From Brachyspira hampsonii (GTDB lineage Bacteria; Spirochaetota; Brachyspiria; Brachyspirales; Brachyspiraceae): a stretch of 64,000 nucleotides of DNA. Each line of letters starts with the position of its first letter. The stretch's first letter is position 1. Where the stretch lies: positions 2,666,001 to 2,730,000 of the forward strand of contig NZ_CP019914.1 of assembly GCF_002214805.1 (NCBI RefSeq), read 5' to 3'. Shown here piece by piece: positions 16,098 through 23,896 of the stretch. The position numbers were made by a program, and so were the translations under genes. The notes under the pieces are model-generated. The model did not search any database, was not told the DNA's origin, and saw only the letters and a list, made by a program, of their open reading frames with translations.

Positions 16098-18074
16098 TTA
16101 TTGTATATTCAAAATCTTAAGCATTTCAGTTTCTATTACTTTAATATCGCCTTTTGCTTCCTGAATAGCTTTTATTTCTGCTCTTCTTTGTTCCAATAAT
16201 TCTTCCTGACCTTGTTTATCCAAAGCAGCTTTTTTAATAAAATATGCGTCGCTTATAAGTTTGTCAGCTACTCGCAAAGTTCTGTCTGATACTATTGCTT
16301 TATCTGATGCATTCTCTGCTTTAAACATATCAAAACTTGCATCAGTTTTTAAAGCTCCTTCAGGTACCCCATTAAGTATGCTTCCTTTCCATTCCAATTT
16401 TGGCTGATAACTATATGTAATATAATCAAAAACTTCCGCATTATTTATTTCATTATTATCAACAAATATATCACATGCTTCATTGTTAAGAGTATCCAAT
16501 AAAAGAATTTTATTTTTTCCATTTTCTGTGTATATTTTTTGAGTACATCCCAAATGTTGAAAATCAGGATTATTAATAAGCAGTCCTGTTTCTGAATCAA
16601 AATCTACTTCCAAATTATCTTTTAAAAGTAAAGTATAATGTGCTATACCGCCTCTTCCTGCAGAACTTGTATATTTGCCTGAAAGCATTAATTCTTCTTC
16701 GCCGTCATTATTGATATCACATAAGAAGAAAGATACGCTATGCAAAGGATAATACATGTTGCTAGCTATATAAGATGAATATTGTTCTATATCAAAGCTG
16801 CCTGAATCTATAAATTTGGAGTCTTTAGTATAATCTTTCAAATCATTTGTAGAAATCGAATTAATTTCAGCAGATTTTACTTTATCTATATCTCCAAGTC
16901 TGAAATTATAATTTTTTATTTCTTTAAATGAAGCATATAAATTATCTTTTATGAACTCAGGATTATAATAATGCATATTTACTAATCCGTTCATAGTGCT
17001 TTCAATTAAAAATGTATTCTTTTTAAACTCAAGTAGATTAAGCTTATTCCAACCGTCATAACAATAAACGGCATTAATATTGTAATAATTTTGATAATAT
17101 TCTAAATAGTCTTCTATATCATCATTAGATAATCTATTATTTACATAAGTTTTTATATATTTGTTCATTATATTTGTATTTACTATTTCTTCTGCTATTT
17201 CTACTGAAGATAAACTGGCTGTACCTTGCAATTCAATTGAAGTTAAAGAATAATTATTTTCATTGAATAAATCTATATATCCATTATCTTTTACAATGTA
17301 TTTATAGAAATTATCTTTATAAGCATCAGCAGCTAATTTTTCTGCTCTTAAAGAATCAGGAGCTTCTATTATATAATTAATTAAATTCATCTTTTGTATA
17401 TAAGTATTCTCATTATCATTTTTTCTCATCATCATAGCAATATTACTTCCGCCTGCTTTTTTCCATTCTGTTAAATATTTTTTCTCTTCTTCAAAATAAT
17501 AAAGCGAATCGCAGGCAAAATGAGATAAGAATAATGCTAAATAAACATCAGCATCTTTTTTATTTAATTTTAATAATTCTTCTCTTGCTTTTTTTAATGC
17601 TAAATTTTGATCAACATATAAATATCCAACAGTATCATAATCTGTAACTTCACTATATATACCCCAATTACCCCAGCTTATTAAGAATTCTAAATCTAAT
17701 GCAGCATAATTAACATTTGATATAAACTCTATAGAATATTTTTTTCTTTCATCATCATTTGCAAATTTCCTATTAAGAAAATTAAAATTCCTTTTTGCAT
17801 ATTCATTATTTTCTCTTAAATTTTTAAGCTTCTCATCAAATTTAGCTTTATCTGCTCTAATGCCCTTATATACATATTTCATATCAAAGAATTCTTTTTG
17901 ATTATTTGTCTGTTTGCTTTGATTAACTAAAGTATTAGTTTGAATATTTTGAGATTGCGATGTTTGATTAGTTTGAGTATTTTGTTCTGATTGATTAGTT
18001 TCTTTGTTTCCACCGCATGAAATTACAGCAATAACTAAAATAAATGCTGCAATTATAGAAATAAAATTTTTCAT
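16098..18074 (-). CDS. Lipoprotein with EF-hand/FG-GAP-like calcium loop (module copy 2)
   Basis: 658 residues, paralogue of 11197-13146. Signal peptide MKNFISIIAAFILVIAVISCGG with a lipobox, a Gln/Asn/Thr tether, and the same loop FLCDINNDGEEELMLSG. The N-terminal 150 residues and C-terminal 150 residues are nearly identical to copy 1, while the middle (about 170-370) has diverged. The ribosome site GAGGG sits before ATG 18074. Function unknown; the divergent middle could be the part that meets a partner or a host, which is inference. Confidence 0.82.
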   Translation of the reverse strand: MKNFISIIAAFILVIAVISCGGNKETNQSEQNTQTNQTSQSQNIQTNTLVNQSKQTNNQKEFFDMKYVYKGIRADKAKFDEKLKNLRENNEYAKRNFNFLNRKFANDDERKKYSIEFISNVNYAALDLEFLISWGNWGIYSEVTDYDTVGYLYVDQNLALKKAREELLKLNKKDADVYLALFLSHFACDSLYYFEEEKKYLTEWKKAGGSNIAMMMRKNDNENTYIQKMNLINYIIEAPDSLRAEKLAADAYKDNFYKYIVKDNGYIDLFNENNYSLTSIELQGTASLSSVEIAEEIVNTNIMNKYIKTYVNNRLSNDDIEDYLEYYQNYYNINAVYCYDGWNKLNLLEFKKNTFLIESTMNGLVNMHYYNPEFIKDNLYASFKEIKNYNFRLGDIDKVKSAEINSISTNDLKDYTKDSKFIDSGSFDIEQYSSYIASNMYYPLHSVSFFLCDINNDGEEELMLSGKYTSSAGRGGIAHYTLLLKDNLEVDFDSETGLLINNPDFQHLGCTQKIYTENGKNKILLLDTLNNEACDIFVDNNEINNAEVFDYITYSYQPKLEWKGSILNGVPEGALKTDASFDMFKAENASDKAIVSDRTLRVADKLISDAYFIKKAALDKQGQEELLEQRRAEIKAIQEAKGDIKVIETEMLKILNIQ

Positions 18075-18106
18075 ATTGTACCCTCTGTATGTATTGTTGT
18101 TTTCGC

Positions 18107-18135
18107 ATTATAAATTAGAATAATTAAAATTTCAA
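18107..18135 (-). promoter_or_regulatory. Module promoter before lipoprotein copy 2
   Basis: Minus strand TTGAAA (18135-18130), 17-bp spacer, consensus TATAAT (18112-18107). It is the best match of the four related promoters. Confidence 0.7.
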
Positions 18136-18153
18136 TTGGAAATATTGTTACAA

Positions 18154-18196
18154 TAAAAAAGTGCATACATATAAAAAATATGCATGCACTTAAAAA
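18154..18196 (-). terminator. Palindromic hairpin H4 after rpn copy 2
   Basis: GTGCATACATAT…ATATGCATGCAC with an AAAAA insertion in the loop compared with H1-H3; flanked by A and T runs. It shares the loop type of H5. Confidence 0.7.
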
Positions 18197-18289
18197 ATTA
18201 TTCCATCTAATTATAATTTTTTTATTTCTTACATAGTTTATAAAAAACTTGTTCACTAACAATATCTATCAAGTGAACTTGATAGATGT

Positions 18290-18592
18290 TCACAAGTTTT
18301 TTATTTCTTCTATACTTAATCCTGTTATTTTGCTTATAATATTAATGTCTATATTTTCTTTTTTCATATTTTTAGCTGTTAATATTTGATTTTCTTTAAT
18401 ACCTTCTTCTTTTCCTTTTTTAATACCTTCTTCAATACCTAATCTTCTTTCTTCATCAAGCATTATTTGATTACCATATAAATAAGCCTCTTTATTCTCA
18501 TATTCCATCATCATCAATCTGCTTTTTACAAAATTATTATATTTTTTTTGTACTTCTTCCATTATAGGTTTTTCTTTTACTATTTCAGACAT
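18290..18592 (-). CDS. Predicted intragenic RpnS-like C-terminal protein (copy 2)
   Basis: In frame inside rpn copy 2, ATG 18592 lies five bases after a perfect GGAGG (18598-18602). The product would be 100 residues beginning MSEIVKEKPIMEEVQ, lacking the nuclease core. The position matches the internal start of copy 1 (MSILMKEN…IFEEVEKK). Such an internal product is known to inhibit the full-length enzyme in E. coli Rpn. Expression is predicted, not shown. Confidence 0.62.
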   Translation of the reverse strand: MSEIVKEKPIMEEVQKKYNNFVKSRLMMMEYENKEAYLYGNQIMLDEERRLGIEEGIKKGKEEGIKENQILTAKNMKKENIDINIISKITGLSIEEIKNL

Positions 18593-19174
18593 AGAAGCCT
18601 CCAAATTTTTGCTTGTAAACATTTTTAACCAACAATTTAAATCTTTAGTTAATATGTTTTTCTTAAACTTTTTTAATTCTATTATATGTATCTGCAAATG
18701 GTCTGTGAGAAGTTTTTTGTTATTCATCTCGTAAAGCATATAGCAGGAATGTATATTGTTTGTTTTGTCTAAATTGAAATTGAGTAAATTAATGCTTATT
18801 ACAGGTGTAAGTTCATCATATCTTTCTCCATGCTTTAATAATTTACTATAATTTGCTGCCCAATAATAAAGTATTCTTTCTGGAAACCTTGAATTACCTT
18901 GAAGCTGAATTTCTATAATAACAACTGAGCCATTCTGGGTAATACATTTTACATCGACTATAGTTTCTTTTAGATTTCTATTTTTCTTTAAATTAAATGG
19001 GGTTAATATTTCTACTGCTTTAAAAGTTTTCATTCTAGAATCAAGCATTATAGAATTAATAAAATCTAAAAGTATAGATTCGCTGCTTCCTTTGTCAGTA
19101 AAAAGGTATCGTATAAAATAATCGTTCAAAGGATTGAAATATTTTATTTTTTTTATATTTGTATTATTTTTCAT
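18290..19174 (-). CDS. Rpn-family PD-(D/E)XK nuclease (module copy 2)
   Basis: 294 residues. NDYFIRYLFTDKGS near the N-terminus, ETIVDVKCITQNG and VVIIEIQLQGNSRFPERILYYWAANY carry the PD-(D/E)XK residues. The middle third differs strongly from copy 1, but the last 40 residues (ENQILTAKNMKKENIDINI…) are nearly identical. Like copy 1 it has a strong internal ribosome site and ATG (18592). Rpn nucleases cut DNA without much specificity and were linked to recombination and phage defence. It is separated from the ankyrin gene by hairpin H5. Confidence 0.88.
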   Translation of the reverse strand: MKNNTNIKKIKYFNPLNDYFIRYLFTDKGSSESILLDFINSIMLDSRMKTFKAVEILTPFNLKKNRNLKETIVDVKCITQNGSVVIIEIQLQGNSRFPERILYYWAANYSKLLKHGERYDELTPVISINLLNFNLDKTNNIHSCYMLYEMNNKKLLTDHLQIHIIELKKFKKNILTKDLNCWLKMFTSKNLEASMSEIVKEKPIMEEVQKKYNNFVKSRLMMMEYENKEAYLYGNQIMLDEERRLGIEEGIKKGKEEGIKENQILTAKNMKKENIDINIISKITGLSIEEIKNL

Positions 19175-19227
19175 GAATATATTATACTAAAATAACTATA
19201 AATTGTCAAAATTTGAAAAATTGTGAA

Positions 19228-19268
19228 TAAAAAAAGTGCATACATATAAAAAATATGCATACACTTTG
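19228..19268 (-). terminator. Palindromic hairpin H5 after ankyrin lipoprotein copy 2
   Basis: GTGCATACATAT…ATATGCATACAC palindrome with an A-rich loop, downstream of the ankyrin gene ending at 19289. Fifth member of the hairpin family. Confidence 0.7.
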
Positions 19269-19288
19269 TATTTTATTGTTTTTTATAT

Positions 19289-20956
19289 TTATATAGTAAG
19301 ATAGTATTCTAAATTGTCAGGATTATTTAAATGATGAAGTGCTGCTTTGTCATCTTTTTCTATAACAATATCCATAGCTGTTTTTCCTTCTTTGTTTTTA
19401 ATGTTATAATCAGCACCCATATTTATAAGAACTCCTAACATACCATAACTTAAAATAAAATTTTGTACGGAAACTATTAATGGAGTATCTCCGTTATTAT
19501 TTTTTTTATTTACATCAGCACCATTTTTTATCAAATAATAACAAATATCTGATCCAAATTTCACTTTATCTACTAAATATGTTAAAGGAGTATCTCCTGT
19601 TGCTGAACATATAGCATTTAAATCCGGCTTCAAATCAATAATATCTTTAGCTAAACCAATATTACTATACTTCATTGCTATTATTAAAGGAGTATATCCA
19701 TATCCGTCTTCTAAATTTATATCAGCACCTTTCTCTACTAAAAATTTAACCATTTCTTTATCATTTCTAGCAGCAGCTAAGCCAAGAGGCGTAATCTTAT
19801 CATATTGTTTATTTAAATCAGTATCATCTTTTATAAGTTTTTCTAATGCTTTCATATCACCTTTAGATATAGCATTCATTAATTCATCATATCCGTCTAT
19901 ATTATTTGAATCTTCACTTAATAATAATTTTTCTATTTCATAATATTTGCCGTCTTGTACTAATTTTATAGCTTCTTCTTTAGTAGTATTAGTATTAAGA
20001 TTAAAAACATCATTATCTACTAATAATTTAGTTATATCATAATTATTATATGCATAAAGCATATAATCATCAGCTGAGTTTAAATTTGCTCCTTCATCAA
20101 TTAAAAATTTAGCCATTTCTACATAGCCGTTTTCAGCAGCTACTTTCAAAGGAGAATCAACCCAAAAACCGTCAAAAAATATCTGAGCATCTATATCTTG
20201 TCCTATAGATAATAAATATTTAACCATTTCTATATTATTTTCTCGTACTGCTTCTGGAATTAAAGTTTCTTTTGAATCTCCTCTTTTTACAAGAAGTTTA
20301 AGTATATCAAGATTGTTGTTGCCAATAGCAATATCTGTCAAATAAGTAGAATATTCATAACCATAATCTCTATTTTTATCAAGTCCTTTATCAATTAAGA
20401 TTTTAGTCATTTCAGGATTATTATTTCTAACAGCATAGTAAAGCATATCAAGGCCGCCTTCTGTTTCTGTTTCCATATCGTTTGCTCTGGCATTAACATC
20501 AGCACCTTCTTTTATAAGCTCTTTTGCTAAATCATTGTATCCGAATTGTACTGCCAAAAATAAAGGAGTAGAATCTTTATATATGTATTTATCACCAAAA
20601 TTTGTCGTTTCAGTAATTTTTCCTTCTAGTCCTTCCTCTGATATTAGTTTTGATATTTCGTATATTGGTGCTTTATATTTATGTTCATTAAGTATTTCAT
20701 CTATTTTTTTATATCCTGTAGGCATAGGGTCTAATTCTGTGCCTTGAATATATTCATTAGTATATTTAGTTGTATCAATGCTAATATTGATATTTGTATT
20801 ATTATTTTGATTTGTAGTTGTTGGATTAACATATACTTTATTAGTTTCTGTTTGATTAGTTTGTGTATTTTCTGCTATTTCTTTGTTTCCGCCTCCGCAT
20901 GAAATTATAGAGATCATTAAAACAAAAATAGAAATAATAGAAATAAAATTTTTCAT
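19289..20956 (-). CDS. Ankyrin-repeat lipoprotein (module copy 2)
   Basis: 555 residues, close paralogue of 14289-15962. Lipobox ISIISC, then a tether and about ten to twelve ankyrin repeats (ADVNARAND, NNNPEMTKILIDKGLD, NGYVEMAKFLIDEGANLN). The N-terminal 120 residues and repeats from about 350 to 460 are nearly identical to copy 1, while other repeats have drifted. GAGGG precedes ATG 20956. It is the first gene of the upstream module copy. Export and protein binding are likely; the target is unknown. Confidence 0.9.
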   Translation of the reverse strand: MKNFISIISIFVLMISIISCGGGNKEIAENTQTNQTETNKVYVNPTTTNQNNNTNINISIDTTKYTNEYIQGTELDPMPTGYKKIDEILNEHKYKAPIYEISKLISEEGLEGKITETTNFGDKYIYKDSTPLFLAVQFGYNDLAKELIKEGADVNARANDMETETEGGLDMLYYAVRNNNPEMTKILIDKGLDKNRDYGYEYSTYLTDIAIGNNNLDILKLLVKRGDSKETLIPEAVRENNIEMVKYLLSIGQDIDAQIFFDGFWVDSPLKVAAENGYVEMAKFLIDEGANLNSADDYMLYAYNNYDITKLLVDNDVFNLNTNTTKEEAIKLVQDGKYYEIEKLLLSEDSNNIDGYDELMNAISKGDMKALEKLIKDDTDLNKQYDKITPLGLAAARNDKEMVKFLVEKGADINLEDGYGYTPLIIAMKYSNIGLAKDIIDLKPDLNAICSATGDTPLTYLVDKVKFGSDICYYLIKNGADVNKKNNNGDTPLIVSVQNFILSYGMLGVLINMGADYNIKNKEGKTAMDIVIEKDDKAALHHLNNPDNLEYYLTI

Positions 20957-20988
20957 ATTTTTACCCTCTGTATGTATTATTATTTTTT

Positions 20989-21017
20989 ATAATAAATTAA
21001 AATAATTAAAATTTCAA
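20989..21017 (-). promoter_or_regulatory. Module promoter before ankyrin lipoprotein copy 2
   Basis: Minus strand TTGAAA (21017-21012), 17-bp spacer, TATTAT (20994-20989), matching the three other module promoters. Confidence 0.65.
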
Positions 21018-21188
21018 TTATTTATTATAAAATAAATATTTTTGACAAATATTGTATTTTTTTATATAATAGAAAATATTAAAATATTTATTTTTAATAA
21101 TCAATATGTTTTTTGAAATAGCTGTTAGGTTATCAATTTATTATAATCTATATTTTTATTAAAATATTATTTACACAATAGGATTTTT

Positions 21189-22784
21189 ATGAATATATCA
21201 ATACTGCTTTCTTCTATAATAATTATTCTTTGTATAATAGTGAGTAAAATTTCAACTAAGGTTGGAGTGCCGTCTCTTTTGCTTTTTCTAGTTTTGGGTA
21301 TGATATTTGGTACTGACGGGCTTTTAAAAATAGAGTTCGACGATTATAGAGTTGCTGAACAATTATGTACTATAACATTGATATTCATAATGTTTTACGG
21401 CGGATTTGGTACAAATTGGAAAGCTGCAAAACCTGTTGCAAACAAGGCATTTCTTTTATCTTTTATAGGTACATTTATAACATCTATGATAACAGGTGCT
21501 TTATGTCATTATATTCTTAAATTTGGTTTTTTTGAAAGTTTTTTAATAGGTTCTGTTATAGGCTCAACAGATGCCGCTTCTGTATTCTCAATACTTCGTT
21601 CTAGAAATTTAAACCTTAAAGATGGTCTTGCTTCATTATTAGAGCTTGAAAGCGGAAGTAATGACCCTATGTCATATATGCTTACAGTTATATTTCTCGG
21701 ACTTATAGGAAAAACTTTAACTAGTCCTCTTTCTATTTTGTATATGGTTTTTGCCCAGATAGTTTTTGCCTTGATAGTTGCAGCATTAGTATCATTTTTA
21801 GCTTATAATATGCTTAGGAAATTTAGATTTCCTGTAAACGGATTAGATACTATATTCACATTAGCGGTGGCACTTCTTTCATATTCTCTTTCTTCTATTA
21901 TAGGCGGAAACGGGTATTTAACAGTTTATATAGTAGGAATAGTATTAGGAAATAGCAATATTAAGAATAAAGTTACTTTGGTTCATTTCTTTGACGGAGT
22001 TACAGGACTTATGCAGATGGTTCTATTTTTCTTGTTAGGACTTTTATCATTTCCTTCAAGAATATTCAATGTGGCTCCTACAGCTGTATATGTAGCGTTA
22101 TTTGTGACATTTGTAGCAAGACCAATTGCCGTATTTTCTATATTAACACCATTTAAAATTTCATTTAAAAAACAGATTCTTGTTATGTGGGCTGGACTTA
22201 GAGGGGCAGCTTCTATTGTATTTGCAATATTTGTAATAGTTAATAATAATTCTATAAGCTATGATATATTTCACATAGTATTTGTACTAGCAATTTTATC
22301 TGTACTGCTTCAAGGTACGCTCCTTCCTTTCATAGCCAAAAAGCTGGATCTTGTAGATTCTGGAGAAAATGTACTTAAAACTTTCAATGACTATGTAGAT
22401 GATTCGGATATGGAGCTTATACAGGTAAAAATACCAAATAATCACCATTGGATTGGAAGACCTATTATGGAAATAGAGCTTCCGGAAGATTCGATTATAG
22501 TAACAATAGAAAGGGGAGGGGACACTATTATTCCTCATGGAAATACAGTTATTGAAAAAGGGGATATTGTCATACTTAATGCTAAAAGAACAAAATATTA
22601 TGATATGAGTTTAAGAGAAATAAATATTAACAGTAATCACCCTTGGAAAAACAAGGAATTAAAGGATTTAAATCTTCCTAAAAATAATTTGGTAGTTATG
22701 ATAAAAAGAGAAGGTGGAAGTGTTATTCCTAGGGGAAATACAGTTATTAAAGATAAGGATGTCGTTTTAATTAAAGATGTATAA
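21189..22784 (+). CDS. Potassium/proton antiporter (CPA1/NhaP2 type) with two RCK-C domains
   Basis: 531 residues. About twelve hydrophobic segments occupy residues 1-395, with the CPA motif GSTDAASVFSILRSR and ELESGSNDPMSYMLT that carry the ion-coordinating Asp residues. Residues about 405-465 and 468-531 are two tandem TrkA-C (RCK_C) domains, each with a W…L.LP…IPxGNTVI signature. RCK_C domains regulate cation flow in response to nucleotides. The family exports K+ or Na+ in exchange for protons and helps with osmotic and pH balance. It is divergent from the lipoprotein module and ends at a strong terminator. Confidence 0.92.
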   Translation: MNISILLSSIIIILCIIVSKISTKVGVPSLLLFLVLGMIFGTDGLLKIEFDDYRVAEQLCTITLIFIMFYGGFGTNWKAAKPVANKAFLLSFIGTFITSMITGALCHYILKFGFFESFLIGSVIGSTDAASVFSILRSRNLNLKDGLASLLELESGSNDPMSYMLTVIFLGLIGKTLTSPLSILYMVFAQIVFALIVAALVSFLAYNMLRKFRFPVNGLDTIFTLAVALLSYSLSSIIGGNGYLTVYIVGIVLGNSNIKNKVTLVHFFDGVTGLMQMVLFFLLGLLSFPSRIFNVAPTAVYVALFVTFVARPIAVFSILTPFKISFKKQILVMWAGLRGAASIVFAIFVIVNNNSISYDIFHIVFVLAILSVLLQGTLLPFIAKKLDLVDSGENVLKTFNDYVDDSDMELIQVKIPNNHHWIGRPIMEIELPEDSIIVTIERGGDTIIPHGNTVIEKGDIVILNAKRTKYYDMSLREININSNHPWKNKELKDLNLPKNNLVVMIKREGGSVIPRGNTVIKDKDVVLIKDV

Positions 22785-22857
22785 ATTTTTCATTTTATTT
22801 TTTACCATACTATGTATGAATGGTTATAATATATAGTATTTTTCATAAATAATCTCC

Positions 22858-22909
22858 CACTTTTATTTAGCTTTATTTTTATTAAAGCTAAATAAAAGTG
22901 ACTTTTTTT
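22858..22909. terminator. Strong bidirectional terminator
   Basis: A perfect 18-bp stem (22858-22875 with 22883-22900) with a 7-base loop and a following T run lies between convergent genes for the antiporter and the GGDEF protein. Confidence 0.9.
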
Positions 22910-22945
22910 ATTTAGCTATAGAATAATTATACAGTCTTAAATAAT

Positions 22946-23773
22946 CTAGAAATCTAATATAACAGATTTATTTCTTCCTGTTTCTTTTGCACTATATAGT
23001 GATTGATCCGCTTTATTTATAAATGTTCTTAATGATGTATCTTTTTCTTTTATTGCTCCGCCTAAAGAAGCTGTTGCTTTAAGGGAATACTCTTCAGTAG
23101 AAAAATCAGTTTCTGTAATAAAGTTTCTTATTTTTTCCATAGCTTTAAAAAGATCATTTTTATCTTGTATATCAAATACAACAATAAATTCTTCTCCTCC
23201 ATATCTTGCAAGTACAGATTTATTCTCTATGCTTTTTAAAGAATCCTTCATTGCTTTTGATGCTAATTTTAATACATGATCACCTACATTATGACCATAA
23301 GTATCATTGTAGTGTTTGAATTTATCTAAATCTATTATTACTATAGAATATATTTCATCTGAAGTTTCTTTTTCTTGCAGATATTTAATAATATATCCTC
23401 TATTGTATAGCCCTGTAAGTTTATCTCTGTTCGCTAAAAATGACAATTTTTCGCTATATAATATTATTGAAAGATAATTAATAAGTATTAATATATCATT
23501 TTTATTTTTATCCGTATTTATTATTATAGAACCGAATTTGTTTCCTCTGGCAGATAAAATATATTCTCTATTATTTTCTTTTTCATTTATGACCAATTTA
23601 TTTTCCGATACATACCATAATCTTGATTCGGCAGTATTATCTTTATGAAAATATATTGCAAAACTTTTTATAAAATCTTTAGAACTAGCTTCAAAAGTTT
23701 TTATTATTCCGTCTACAGAAAATGGTTCTGGTATTTCATTTAATATGTTTATTACTTTGATAATATCATTCAT
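22946..23773 (-). CDS. GGDEF-domain diguanylate cyclase
   Basis: About 275 residues. The C-terminal 160 residues form a GGDEF domain with DKLTGLYNR, DLDKFKHYNDTYGHNVGD and the active-site motif RYGGEEF. The N-terminal 110 residues are a soluble GAF-like sensory region without membrane segments. No RxxD inhibitory site is seen before the GGEEF, so product inhibition is not expected. The enzyme makes cyclic di-GMP from two GTP. Start at Met 23773 is chosen because the preceding residues look like untranslated AT-rich DNA; the ribosome site is weak either way. Confidence 0.93.
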   Translation of the reverse strand: MNDIIKVINILNEIPEPFSVDGIIKTFEASSKDFIKSFAIYFHKDNTAESRLWYVSENKLVINEKENNREYILSARGNKFGSIIINTDKNKNDILILINYLSIILYSEKLSFLANRDKLTGLYNRGYIIKYLQEKETSDEIYSIVIIDLDKFKHYNDTYGHNVGDHVLKLASKAMKDSLKSIENKSVLARYGGEEFIVVFDIQDKNDLFKAMEKIRNFITETDFSTEEYSLKATASLGGAIKEKDTSLRTFINKADQSLYSAKETGRNKSVILDF

Positions 23774-23838
23774 AATAAAAATATTATACAAAAATAAATA
23801 TAATTGTAAATAGTAATATAATAAAAATATATAAATTT

Positions 23839-23872
23839 AAAAAAATAGAAGGACTCTTGAAAGAATCCCTCT
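23839..23872 (-). terminator. Terminator after the M23 peptidase gene
   Basis: On the minus strand AGAGGGATTCT pairs with AGAGTCCTTCT (11 bp, two G-T) around a TTCA loop, followed by a T run. Confidence 0.8.
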
Positions 23873-23896
23873 AATTAGTTTTAATATTAATAGTTT

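Noticed and set aside
18071-18262. A 63-codon leftward ORF before lipoprotein copy 2
   Set aside because: It lies over the module promoter and hairpin H4, has no ribosome site and no counterpart in the other module copy.
13222-19268. Regularly spaced palindromes as a CRISPR array
   Set aside because: Spacing is gene-sized (1-2 kb), not 30-40 bp, and no cas gene is present.
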